From the NCBI GenBank assembly GCA_913056185.1, contig CAJXLV010000019.1:1-59933 (forward strand): DNA of 59,933 bases, given 5' to 3'. The stretch comes from an uncultured Bacteroidota bacterium (GTDB taxonomy: Bacteria > Bacteroidota > Rhodothermia > Rhodothermales > Salinibacteraceae). The position numbers and the translations under genes were made by a program. Positions 42,976 to 52,300 of the stretch are shown in pieces (position 1 is the stretch's first letter; each line of letters starts with the position of its first letter). The notes under the pieces were generated by a model. It was not told the DNA's origin and did not search any database. It worked only from the letters and a program-made list of their open reading frames with translations.

Positions 42976-44370
42976 CTACTCGTCCGCTCGCAGGATGTGA
43001 TACTCGTAGGCGTCGAGCGTCACCGCCTCCCCCTCCACAGAGGCTCCCGTCAACGCGTTCGTGAGGGGCCGGCCAGCGTAGCCCTCCGGCAACGCCACCT
43101 CAGTCGAGGCGTCGCGGACATGGACCGCTATGAGCAGGGAGTCCGTCTCCGTGGCGCGCTCGTACACCAGCACGTCCTCCGCCTGGGGAGTGTGCACCTC
43201 CAGCGTGCCCATTCGCAGGGCCGGACTGTTGCCGTACAGCGCGAGATACCCTCGATAGAAGTCGTAGACCTCGGGCGCTTGCGTCCAATCGTAGGGGGTG
43301 CGGGCGAAGAAGGAAACCGAGTCGGTCACGCCGAGCTCCTGCCCATTGTAGACCAGCGGGGCGCCCGGCATGCTCGTCGCCAGCACGAAGGCGGCCTTCG
43401 AGCCCTCCACTCCACCGAACAGGGCGGGCGGCGGCGCGTCCCACATCGTCTCGTCGTGGTTCGTCGTAAAGCGCAGTCGGCGGGCAGAAGGAGGCAGGTT
43501 GTCCAGCGTCGTGTCCGCCTGCGTGGCGAGATTACGCACCGGGGCCCCGTCCTCCCACACCCGCTTCAGCGCCCCGTAAAAGGGCCAGGCGTACGTCTGG
43601 TCGAACCCTACCTCGTGCATTTCTGGCTCGGCCGCCTCCGCCAGCATCAGAACCTCCTTGTGCGCCTCCACCGAGTCGATGGCATTCTCCCAGAAGTCGA
43701 GCGGCACCGCGTGCGCCACGTCGGCCCGGTAGCCGTCAATGTTGAACTCGCGGACCCAGTACTGCATGACATCGATCATCTCCTGCCGGGTCCGCGGGTT
43801 GTCGTAGTTGAGCTCCACCACGTCCGTCCAGTCAGTGGTATCGCCATTGAGCACCGGCACCGTGAAGCCGTTAATGGGCCCGTCGGTGTACATGTCGGGA
43901 TGCTCCTCGAGCCAGGGATGGTCCCAGGCCGTATGGTTGGCCACCAGGTCGATAATAATATGCATGTCCCGCGCGTGCAGCGAATCGACCAGCGCGCGGA
44001 AATCCTCCTTGGTGCCGTAGTCCGGGTTCACGTCGTAGTAGTCCCGGATGGAGTAGGGGGACCCGAGGGGGCCGATGTCGTCCTTGCGGCGCTCTTTGCC
44101 AATCGGGTGGATGGGCATGAGCCAGAGCGTGTTTGCCCCCATGTCCTGAAGTTCGTCGAGCCGCCCAATGAGCCCGCGGAAGGTGCCCTCTTCCGAGGCA
44201 TCCGGGACGAACACCTCGTAGACAGTGGCGTCCTGTACCCAGGCGGGCTCTCCCACCCCGTCAACGGACGCCGGGCTCCCGGATTCGGAGGGCGCAGAAG
44301 AGAACTGGCATCCCACAAGGCCCAGGACAAGCGCAGCCCCAACAACAAAAGAGCGAACACGACGACACAT
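42976..44370 (-). CDS. GH13 alpha-amylase family lipoprotein
   Basis: A 464-residue surface or periplasmic glycoside hydrolase with a lipobox (ALVLGLVGCQFSS). The four GH13 regions are visible: I DLVANHTAWDHP around 140, II GYRADVAHAVP around 212-222 with the nucleophile Asp, III LMLAEAAEPEM with the acid Glu near 245, IV FTTNHDET near 305. It likely hydrolyses alpha-glucans outside the cytoplasm. The start at 44370 is set by the lipobox; the longer frame upstream is noise. It is followed on the same strand by the MFS transporter gene, a possible uptake partner. Confidence 0.92.
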   Translation of the reverse strand: MCRRVRSFVVGAALVLGLVGCQFSSAPSESGSPASVDGVGEPAWVQDATVYEVFVPDASEEGTFRGLIGRLDELQDMGANTLWLMPIHPIGKERRKDDIGPLGSPYSIRDYYDVNPDYGTKEDFRALVDSLHARDMHIIIDLVANHTAWDHPWLEEHPDMYTDGPINGFTVPVLNGDTTDWTDVVELNYDNPRTRQEMIDVMQYWVREFNIDGYRADVAHAVPLDFWENAIDSVEAHKEVLMLAEAAEPEMHEVGFDQTYAWPFYGALKRVWEDGAPVRNLATQADTTLDNLPPSARRLRFTTNHDETMWDAPPPALFGGVEGSKAAFVLATSMPGAPLVYNGQELGVTDSVSFFARTPYDWTQAPEVYDFYRGYLALYGNSPALRMGTLEVHTPQAEDVLVYERATETDSLLIAVHVRDASTEVALPEGYAGRPLTNALTGASVEGEAVTLDAYEYHILRADE

Positions 44371-44794
44371 AGCAGGCACGACAGCTGAAGCAGACAAATG
44401 GAAAAGAGCGGGCGGTTTGGCCCAACGGGGCACACGGCACAGACGTAGTATACCAAACAGCCGGTGCTCCCCCAAGTGCCCAGCAATGCCTCCCTGGAGA
44501 TCCAGATAGATTGCCGAGGCGAAACAGTGACGGCTTCGGGGTCTGCTCGCGTCCTGTTGTCTACTTCCGCACCCCGGGACCGCGGTGGGACGGCGCCCGG
44601 TGCACGTGGCACCGGGCCGTGGCAAAGCGGGCCGTGGGGCCGCCCCGATGGGAGACCAATCCTGCCTGTCTCGTAAGGGCCCGTACCCCCCCCACGACGG
44701 TCCCTTCGCCCCTGGACCTCACGAACGTTTCACGCCCCCCAGGACGAACAGATGCCGACGGGCGGCATACATAGTGGTGCTTCTACAGCAAACT
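44371..44794. other. Intergenic region between GH13 and tRNA-Lys
   Basis: 424 bp without a supported gene. It should contain the promoter of the GH13 gene (an AT patch GGTATACTACG on the minus strand near 44445-44456) and of the tRNA pair. Confidence 0.45.
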
Positions 44795-44868
44795 GACCTC
44801 GTAGCTCAGCCTGGCAGAGCAACGGACTTTTAATCCGTGAGTCGCAGGTTCGAATCCTGCCGGGGTCA
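44795..44868 (+). tRNA. tRNA-Lys (anticodon TTT)
   Basis: Begins GACCTCGTAGCTCAG, has loop CTTTTAA (anticodon TTT) and T arm GGTTCGAATCC, and ends CGGGGTC-A. The acceptor stem pairs with one G-T pair. CCA is not encoded. The next tRNA begins 79 bp downstream. Confidence 0.95.
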
Positions 44869-44947
44869 CTGCTCTGAATACGAATTGTGGAGCCCGGAGG
44901 GAGGAACACCGCCCCTGGCTCCCAATTCCACACCTCACATTTTGCAT

Positions 44948-45032
44948 GCCCGAGTGGCGGAATTGGTAGACGCGCATGGTTGAGGGCCATGTGGCCGTTT
45001 AGGCCGTGGAGGTTCGAGTCCTCTCTCGGGCA
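44948..45032 (+). tRNA. tRNA-Leu (anticodon GAG)
   Basis: Begins GCCCGAGTGGCGG, loop TTGAGGG (anticodon GAG), long variable arm (GGCCGTTTAGGCC), ends CTCGGGC-A. CCA is not encoded, unlike the tRNA-Leu(CAG) at 8452-8539, whose acceptor stem and D arm are nearly identical. Confidence 0.95.
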
Positions 45033-45049
45033 CACGTAGCGACAGCTTG

Positions 45050-45095
45050 AACGCCTCTGAGCGCCGTTGACCGGCGATCTCGGGGGCGTTTTCTG
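45050..45095 (+). terminator. Rho-independent terminator after tRNA-Leu(GAG)
   Basis: AACGCCTCTGAGCGCCG with TTGA loop and CCGGCGATCTCGGGGGCGTT pairs into a long, slightly interrupted stem ending in TTTTCTGTTT. It resembles the terminator of the other tRNA-Leu. Confidence 0.8.
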
Positions 45096-45495
45096 TTTGG
45101 GGCCGTCTCCCCGATCTTGCGACAACTCGCAACACATCGCATCAGATCGAAAAGGGGTAGGGGGAGCCATGGGGGAACGCCCCCCCACGTCCTGTCCAGA
45201 CTCGAAGGGGAGCCACATGGCCCGCTCCGTGGCGTCCGGGAGCAGAGAGCGCCTCCCGGACGGAGACCACGCGCGCCTCAAGGCCTTCGGAGCCCCGGTC
45301 CTGTCTGTGATGAGAAGTTTTCCGGGGTCGATCCGCCCGTAGATTTGGACCGTGGGCGTCGCTGATGAAACCGGGCCTGCACTGGGCCACGATCGTACAC
45401 TGCGTGCAGGCAGCTCCTCGTCCCGGTGCGGCAGAGGGCATTCGGCACGAGGCCGCGCACATGCTCTTCTCCCCCCAACCGATGAGGTCTTTCTC
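45096..45495. other. Intergenic region before the Gln/Met-rich secreted protein
   Basis: About 400 bp with no supported gene. Frames are short and Arg/Pro-rich. It probably carries the promoter for the pair of envelope genes that follows. Confidence 0.4.
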
Positions 45496-45960
45496 ATGAC
45501 CAATCGTCTTCCCGCCTTCGTCCTCGTGGTTGCGCTCTGGCTCCCTGCAGCCGCCCCGGCGCTCGCCCAGCAACAGGGCCAGCAGATGCAGCGCCAGATG
45601 CAGCAACTGCAGCAGATGCAGCAGCAGATGGCGCAACTCGCGAACCGCACGCACATGTTCTCCCAAACCATGGCGCAGCACATGCAGGGCACCAAAAACC
45701 AGCAGCGCCGCATGCAAATGCTCCAGCTGCAACGCCTGGGCGAGCACATGAACGGCGTGGCCACGCAGCTCAAAAATGCAACGGAGCAGTGCCAGCTTCT
45801 GCTACAGGACCGCGCAATGCTCCGCGACCGCAACATGGACCAGGACATGACTCGTCTGCGCGAACGCCTCCGCACCATGACGGGGACCCTGGAGGAGTCC
45901 GTGCAGGCCATGGAACGCCTTCAGGAACGAATTGAAAATGCGCAAACAGCCAGCAATTAG
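45496..45960 (+). CDS. Secreted Gln/Met-rich coiled-coil protein
   Basis: A 154-residue exported protein. The signal peptide (LPAFVLVVALWLPAAAPALA) is cut near AQQQ. The mature part is almost entirely helical, very rich in Gln and Met (QMQRQMQQLQQMQQQMAQLA at its start) and continues with heptad-like RLRERLRTMTGTLEESVQAM. It has two Cys-poor halves and no known domain. The ATG of the outer-membrane-like protein lies 20 bp after its stop, so they form one operon. A periplasmic chaperone- or metal-binding-like role is possible but unproven. Confidence 0.78.
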   Translation: MTNRLPAFVLVVALWLPAAAPALAQQQGQQMQRQMQQLQQMQQQMAQLANRTHMFSQTMAQHMQGTKNQQRRMQMLQLQRLGEHMNGVATQLKNATEQCQLLLQDRAMLRDRNMDQDMTRLRERLRTMTGTLEESVQAMERLQERIENAQTASN

Positions 45961-45980
45961 TCTTGCGACCTGCACGCACC

Positions 45981-46934
45981 ATGCTGTCGTTCCCCCGGCG
46001 CCGCGTTCGATTTTTGGCCCTGTGGGCCCTCGTTCTGGGCGTGTGGGCAACGGCCACGCCCCCATTGACCCATGCACAGACGATGTCCTACACCGGCTCT
46101 GCTCAGTACGCCGCAGGCGACTACATCTTCGCAGAACGCACCCGGTCTTTCTATCTATCGAACGGCCTGTCCCTGACGACCGACCGGCTCACGGTCGCGG
46201 CGTCGGTCCCCCTTATCGTCCAGAGTTCCCCCTGGGTGTCGTACAGCGTCGCGGGCGGCCTTCCCTCCGGCGGCCCGCAGCAGGGCGCGGTGGGCGGTGG
46301 GCGCGATGGGCCGGGCGCTGGCGGCGACCCGACCTCGGGCCCGAGGCGCGTCCAAACAACGGGGCCGCAGACAGCGGGAACACAGGACCGGCAACGGCGC
46401 CCCGGCGAGACCATCGCCCTGCCGGACACGGCCTCGTACACCCACGTGGGGCTGGGCGACCCGTCACTCCGGCTCGATCTGCAGCTGGTGCAGAACGGCC
46501 CCGTGGGCCTGGGCGTGGGGCTGTCGGCGAGTGCCAAGGCGCCGGTGGCGGACGTCGACCGCGGATTTGGGACGGGGGCCTGGGACGGGGGCCTCGGGCT
46601 GTCGCTCTCTGCCCAACGCGGCGCCTGGATGCTGTTTGGCGATGCGATGCATTGGTGGTTCGGCGACATGCGCGAGGTGGTCCTGCACAATACTGTCGCG
46701 TACACCGTGTCGGTGGGGCGCGTCTTTCCGGAAACCCGCTGGAGCGTACTCGGCTCGGTGTCCGGCTATACGTCGGAGGTGGTGGAGACGGTAGACCCTC
46801 CCCTCCAGCTTGGGCTCGGGGCCTTATACCGCGTGGGCCCGGCTGGCTCCGGCCTGTCGGCGTCCCTGTCGCTCGGGCTCACGGAGTCGGCCCCCGATGT
46901 CTCGGCGGGACTGGGCTGGCAGGTATCGTTGTGA
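45981..46934 (+). CDS. Outer-membrane beta-barrel-like protein, unknown function
   Basis: A 317-residue exported protein. Signal peptide (FLALWALVLGVWATATP) with a cut near THAQ. The mature part has alternating-residue strands such as YAAGDYIFAERTRSFYLSNG and LRLDLQLVQNGPVGLGVGLS, and ends in VSAGLGWQVSL, a barrel-type last strand. A low-complexity Gly/Pro/Gln/Arg insert lies at about residues 100-145. TTG at 45963 is an alternative start, but the ATG at 45981 gives a normal signal peptide. It is coupled to the Gln/Met-rich gene before it. Confidence 0.75.
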   Translation: MLSFPRRRVRFLALWALVLGVWATATPPLTHAQTMSYTGSAQYAAGDYIFAERTRSFYLSNGLSLTTDRLTVAASVPLIVQSSPWVSYSVAGGLPSGGPQQGAVGGGRDGPGAGGDPTSGPRRVQTTGPQTAGTQDRQRRPGETIALPDTASYTHVGLGDPSLRLDLQLVQNGPVGLGVGLSASAKAPVADVDRGFGTGAWDGGLGLSLSAQRGAWMLFGDAMHWWFGDMREVVLHNTVAYTVSVGRVFPETRWSVLGSVSGYTSEVVETVDPPLQLGLGALYRVGPAGSGLSASLSLGLTESAPDVSAGLGWQVSL

Positions 46935-47290
46935 AACAGGTGTCGTGGTGAAGGCGGGCCCGGAGGTCCTGCCTCGGCCTTTTCGCCGGCCGGCTCGCCC
47001 CCCGTGGGGCCAGCGACACAGCACGTCCGCGCTCCCCCTCCCGAGGAACATTCGCTGTGGCAACGATTAGCAACGGTCGCACAGCGGCCAAAAACAGCGT
47101 TCTTTCCAAACCCGCGTGATTTTACAAAGACCACCGCTCCCTCGCGGAAATCTGCCCGTCCGAGGGGCGGATGCGCCCGGGCTGAATGTGCCGGGATGCA
47201 CGCCCTAAAGTCCCACGTTGGAGATGCAATCCAGCGGGATGTCCTCCCCCCAAGAAGCCCTTGTTCATGGTCGCCCGCACCGGTCTCTCC
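46935..47290. other. Intergenic region before the nuclease gene
   Basis: 356 bp without a supported gene. Several short frames run through but none has a family or good start. An AT-rich patch near 47100-47135 (TTTTACAAAGACC) could hold the promoter of the nuclease. Confidence 0.4.
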
Positions 47291-47326
47291 ATGCCGGACC
47301 CACCATGCCGGACCCACCATGCCGGA
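47291..47326 (+). repeat. 14-bp tandem repeat overlapping the nuclease start
   Basis: ATGCCGGACCCACC occurs twice in tandem (47291, 47305) and a third partial copy begins at 47319 with the real ATG. Because 14 is not a multiple of three, the three ATG codons are in three different frames. Confidence 0.85.
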
Positions 47327-47828
47327 TTCCCTTCGCCTTCGTGTCGTTGAGGTCACAGACGGGGACACGATCAAAGCACAGGCGCGAAACGGCGACACGG
47401 TGACCGTACGCGTCTGGGGGATCGACGCCCCGGAGTCGTCTCAGCCGTATGGCCCCGCCGCCACCGACGTGGCCCGCCGGCTCGTCGGCGGAGAGGTCGC
47501 AGACATCGAAATCGTGGACGAGGACCGCTACGGCCGTTTCATCGGCCGCGTGCGCACCGGGGGCACCGACCTGGCAGCGAGCCTGGCCCTCTCCGGCTAC
47601 GCCTGGCACAGCCGCCGATACCCCACCTCTCAGCAAATCAAAAACGCAGAACAGACGGCCCGCCGGAAGGCACGCGGCCTGTGGTCGCAGGACAATCCTG
47701 TGCCCCCGTGGGAATACCGGGGCCGTGCGCCTGCCCCGACCGAGCGCACAGAGCTCACCGCCGGGACGGTGGTGTTCATTGTGATTGTCGTGGCGATCCT
47801 CGTGCTCATCTCTCTGGCCGGCGGCTGA
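47319..47828 (+). CDS. Staphylococcal-nuclease-like protein with C-terminal membrane anchor
   Basis: A 169-residue protein. The SNase (thermonuclease) domain covers residues 3-125: VVEVTDGDTIKAQ, VRVWGIDAPESSQ with the catalytic Arg and Glu, and DRYGRFIGRVR with the second Arg, so all three catalytic residues are kept. KNAEQTARRKARGLW is typical of the C-terminal helix. A linker precedes one hydrophobic helix (TVVFIVIVVAILVLISLAGG) at the very end. No signal peptide is present, so it looks tail-anchored with the nuclease facing the cytoplasm, unless exported by another route. It may degrade DNA or RNA near the membrane. The start is the third ATG of a 14-bp tandem repeat. Confidence 0.88.
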   Translation: MPDSLRLRVVEVTDGDTIKAQARNGDTVTVRVWGIDAPESSQPYGPAATDVARRLVGGEVADIEIVDEDRYGRFIGRVRTGGTDLAASLALSGYAWHSRRYPTSQQIKNAEQTARRKARGLWSQDNPVPPWEYRGRAPAPTERTELTAGTVVFIVIVVAILVLISLAGG

Positions 47829-48008
47829 ACGGCCCGCGAAACGAACAACGCCGACGCTGAAGTCGGGCGGCAGATCGCAACGCCCGGTTGGCTCAATCTC
47901 CCCGTCCTGCCTAAATCCTTTCGGCGGCTGTAGGGCCTCCTCGTGGGAGTGTTGGGAAGATCCCTTCAGCGAAGGCAGAGCGGCGCGATGCGGAAAACGA
48001 GCGCACGC

Positions 48009-48662
48009 CTACCCGCTCAGCAGCTCGGCGCCCCAAACCTCAAGCCACGCACCTCCCTCTCCGCCTTCAGTAACCGATAGAGACCACCCGTGTGCGTCGG
48101 CGATCTTCTGAACAATTGAGAGGCCCAGTCTCGTGCCCTCTCCTCGGGAGGAATACCCGCCCCGCAGCACCGTTTCCCGCTCCGGTTCAGGAATTCCCGG
48201 CGCATTGTCCTCTACGTAGAATTCGTCTGGCAGCCCACCGGCGCGGACCACTGCGGCCTCTCCGGCGTGCTCAACGGCATTGCGAAACAAGTTCTCCAAG
48301 AGCTGCTGGCGCCGGTCCTTGTCGCACCGAAAAGACGGCGGAGCGTCGAGTTGGAGGCGGGCCTCGGCAGTGTCGACCTGCTCCCAGGCCGCCTCGGCAA
48401 GGGCCCCAAGGCTTCGGGGCGATAAATCATCCGGGCGAAGGTCCCGTCCGCCCCAGGTGAGGGTGAGCACATCGTCGATAATCGCGCCCATGCGGCCGAG
48501 TGCCCGGCCTGTGGCCTCCAGGTGCCCCAACAGCTCCCCACGCTGGCCCTCGTCTGGGCCCTCGCTGCTCTCGCCGTTGACGCTCTCGCCGTTGACGCTC
48601 TCTAGGCTCATCTCAAGCCGTCCCCTCGCCACATTCTGCGGGTTGCGTAGGTCGTGCGACAC
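48009..48662 (-). pseudogene. Histidine kinase, 5'-truncated fragment (H-box onward)
   Basis: About 217 residues hold the end of a histidine kinase: phospho-accepting His in SHDLRNPQNVARGRLE, N box LLENLFRNAVEHAG, G1 VEDNAPGIPEPE and G2 GTRLGLSIVQKI. The sensor part and membrane helices are missing. In frame, FAGIV precedes SHDLRN but lies within the end of the 111-bp repeat, and an in-frame stop follows a little further upstream. The gene is therefore cut exactly where the repeat starts. The fragment could still be translated from the GTG at 48662, but it lacks any input domain. Confidence 0.8.
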
Positions 48663-48664
48663 GA

Positions 48665-48775
48665 TCCCGGCAAATGAGCGGAGCGAATTTACGTAAGTAA
48701 AAGCGCGGGACTGTTACTGCGCGGCGAAGCGAGTGCTTGTAGAGTGCTCTTCTCGTGCTCTACTCAATACTGTAA
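48665..48775. repeat. 111-bp dispersed repeat, copy B
   Basis: Same length as 39353-39463 and about 95% identical. It separates the truncated histidine kinase from a decayed membrane-protein gene; both run on the minus strand and each ends or begins at the repeat. No TnpB-like frame is attached here. Confidence 0.85.
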
Positions 48776-48779
48776 CAAG

Positions 48780-49240
48780 TCTCGGCTTGGCGATCATCAC
48801 GTGGCCGGGATTCCAAATGATCAACGGAATCGCCACGGCCGGCAGGCCGACGAGCATACCGACGACCGGCCACGTGAGCCACCGTTCGTAACCCAGGTGG
48901 GCCAGGGCCAGCACGAGGGCAACGGAGGGAAGGGATGCACTGCCCAAAAACCCCAGCTTGTACCCCCACAGCTTCGCCTGGAGCCCAGGACTTGCACCTT
49001 CAGCGTCGCACCGGTGTTGTAGAGGGCGATGCACACGGCCAGCAGCCCCACGCTAAAAACGACAAGGCTGTACCCGTGCCGGCGCAGGCGGTGCGCACAA
49101 AAGGCAGCCCCCCAATAGAAATAAGTACGCCGAGCTGAAAGACGAGGAAAAGGGGGTGATACTGCCGCATGGGCTCCCTGCGCGGGACGGGAACGAGGCC
49201 GTGGGACACCTGCTGGAGAATCGACCGCTCCGGCAACCCT
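48780..49240 (-). pseudogene. Decayed multi-helix membrane protein
   Basis: Hydrophobic helices appear in three successive frames of the minus strand: YHPLFLVFQLGVLISIGGLP, then YSLVVFSVGLLAVCIALYNT, then SVALVLALAHLGYERWLTWP with VGMLVGLPAVAIPLIIWNPG. At least two frameshifts separate them and the 3' end runs into the 111-bp repeat. The pieces would make one membrane protein with four or more helices. I do not recognise the family. Confidence 0.6.
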
Positions 49241-49383
49241 ACATTCTTTGCAGAACTGGCTCTTCGAAACCACAAATTCAAGAGATTTCCTGGACTCAGG
49301 TTCTACCCGTCTTCCCCTTCTCTCATGGTTTCTCTCTCCACGGCCCTCCCTCGTTGTACAGGGAGCGCCCCCTCGGAGGCGGT

Positions 49384-52300
49384 CTATACGGTCATCGACA
49401 GGGTGCTTCCCTCCTGCGTCTGATGGACCTCCAGCCGCGTTGAGATGCGCTGCTTCAGCTCCGACACGTGGGAGATCACGCCCACAAGACGACCGGTGTC
49501 TCTCAGGTCGGAGAGCGCCTGCATCGCCCGGTCCAGGGCCTCCTGGTCGAGGCTGCCGAAGCCCTCGTCGATAAACAGGGTCTCCAGGTGGCGCCCCCCG
49601 GAAATGCTCTGAACGACGTCGCTCAGGCCGAGGGCAAGAGAAAGCGCGGCCATAAATCCCTCCCCGCCCGAGAGGGTTGCGACCGGGCGCCGATCTCCGG
49701 TGTACGCATCGTGGACCAGAAGGTCCAGGCCAGAACCACTACGGCGGTCTCCTACCTCCTCCGACCGCAGAAGCCGGTACCGATTCTGTGTCATGTGGGC
49801 GATGTGTTCATTGGCCACACGGAGAACCTCTTCCAGCCGGGTGGCCAGCACGAACCGCTGCAGGCTCATCCGGCTCTCGTTGCCTCCCCGGGCCAGCTCC
49901 GAAAGAAAGCCCACCTGGCGGTAGCGCTCGTCGGCCTCCTGAAGCTCGCTTTCGATCTCTTCGATGGCCTGAAGAGCCTCCCGGATTTCCTCGGCTTTCA
50001 TCTCCAGTTTGGTCACCGCCTCCTTCACCGCATCAAGCTCGTCGGTCAGGGAGTCGACCGTTTCTTCGGCCCCCTCCACGTCCGGCTCCTCAATGTCCTC
50101 GGCCTGTTCTTCGGCGCGGGCGTTTCGATCAGTGGCCGCGGCCCAGGCTTCCTCGAAGGTCTCTACCTCCTCTTTCATCGACTCCCGCTTCTCTTTGTCA
50201 CGTCGCGCCTCCTCGAAATCAGAGGCGTCGTCAAAACCGTTCTCTCGGAGTGCTTCCTTCAATCGCCCCTGCACCTCCGCGAGCCGTTCCGCGGCCTGTT
50301 GGGCCGCCAGCTGTTTGCTGAGCGCAGACCGCTGCTTGTCCGCCCGCTCCTCGCGAGCCCCCTGAACCGCCGTCTCCGCGTTCTCAAGAGCCTCCTCCAA
50401 CGACGCCAACTCCTCAGTCGTACTATCGAGCGCCTCGTCCAGGGCCTCCAGTGTGGCCACGTCCTCCGGAAGCCGACCCCGGATCGTTTCTTCTTTCGAC
50501 GCAAGGCCGTCGATGTTGCTTTCGACGTCGTCCAACTGCTCCTCGAGCCCTTCGAGGTCGCCTTCCAATTCAGCCAACTGCTCCTCCTTCTCCTCGATCT
50601 CCTGCTTGAGCGTGTTTGCCTCCTCGGCGGCCTCCCGCGCTTCCGCGAGCGCCGACTCCGCCTCTTCGTGCTTCGTTTCAATTTCGGCCTCCGTCATCTC
50701 ATCGAGGCGAGGGTGATTTTGCTTGAGGCTCTCGACCTGAGCACGCGTTTCAGCAAGCGTCGACTGAGCGTCGCTGACGGCTGAGTGTGCCTCGTCGAGC
50801 GCCTCGCGGGCCTGGGTTTTCTCCTCGCGCGCGGACTCGATCTCGTCTTCGCTGGGCACGTCGTGGGCCTCCTCGGCCGGGGCAGGGTGCTCCTCCGATC
50901 CGCACACTGGGCAGGGCTCGCCGTCGCTGAGACCCGTGGCCAGGACCGAGGCGTATGCCTCACGGCGCCGCTCCTCCAGCTCGCTCAACTGCTCTTTCGC
51001 TTCTTGCAGCTCCTTCTCTCGGGCCCCGCGCCGCTCTTCTGCCCCCTGGAGCTTCGCCTCGGCCGCTTCGACCGCCTCTTGCTTCTGGCTCAGCTCTCCG
51101 GCCTTCTCCGTCAGCGCCTGTGCCTCTTCGAACTCTTTTGCGAGCAGCTTCTGTTTCCCGGCGAGGGCCTCCTTCTCCTCCAGATCCTCGCGCTTCCCGC
51201 CCAGCTCCGTTTCCAAGTCGTCCAACTTCGCCTCCGTCTCCCCAATCGAGCCGACAAGCGCCTCCTTCTTCTCTCGCTGCTCGGATAGCTCGCCCTTGAC
51301 CGTTTCCAGCTGTTCGATGTCCTCTTCCAAGCCCTCCAGCCGCGTCTTTTCTTGCCGGAGTTCTTCTCGGCGTGCGTCGCGCTCTCGCTCTTCTTCCAGC
51401 GCCTCCTTTGAGGCTCGAAGGGCCTCCTGCGCCTTCTCAAATGCCTGCTTCGCGGCCCCCGCCTCCTCGTCTGCCGCCCGCTTTTCCTCCCTGCGCGTTT
51501 CGAGGTCGTCTTTCACGGGCGCGACCTCGGCGGCCCGCTGCGCCGTCTCAAGCAGCCCTTTGCGGGTTTCGTGTGCCCCACGCTTCTCCCGGAGCTCCTC
51601 CACAGCCCGGCGGGCTGCCTCAAGCTCATCGAGAATTTTCTGCTCCGATTTTGCCTGCTGAAGGTCCTCACGGGCCGCTTCGAGCGTTTCGGCAAGCCCT
51701 TCTTTTTCCTCCCGGGTCTCTTCCAGCCTCAACGTAGTCTCGGCCAGCATCTCCTCCAGCTCCTCGGTATCCTCGGCCTCGTGGCGGCCCAGCGCATCTT
51801 CTTTTCGCCGACGGAGGTGCCGGACGTCGTCCTCTGCCTCCGTCTCCATCTCTTTCAGGACGTCTTGCAGCCGCTCGTATCGCCGCGTCTCGAAGAGCAC
51901 CTTCAGAATCTCTTCCCGCTCCGTGGATCCTGCCGATAGAAACGTTCGGAACTTGCCCTGGGGCAACACCACCACCTGCCGGAACTGCTCGTGCTCCAAC
52001 CCGAGGAGGCGCTCGACGGAGCTGTCCACGTCCCGCTTCCCGTCGGCGAGCGGCACGCCGTCGGTGCCGATTTCCTCTGCGTTTGAGCGGTCGTAGAGCG
52101 CGGCCTTCTCGCTTTTTTGGGTGACGCCCTCCCCGCGCTTTTTGGCGAGGGTCTGCTGCGGGCGGCGTCGAACCCGGTAGCGCTCATCCCCAAGGCGGAA
52201 GTCAAGCGTCACCTCCGTCGGGTCCTCCGGCGTGGCAAAGTCGCTGCGCATTTCATCTCCGTCCCGCTCGCGTCCGGAGGTCTTTCCGTAGAGCGCAAAG

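Noticed and set aside
44795..45032. tRNA-Lys/tRNA-Leu pair as a second integration site
   Set aside because: No integrase, excisionase or compositional change was seen beside it.
45540..45720. CAG-rich stretch considered as a CRISPR or microsatellite array
   Set aside because: The repeats are codons for Gln and Met in a coding sequence with a signal peptide; no spacers.
48560..48605. Short tandem repeat GCCGTTGACGCTCTC twice
   Set aside because: In-frame duplication of five codons (VNGES) in the kinase fragment; nothing more to infer.
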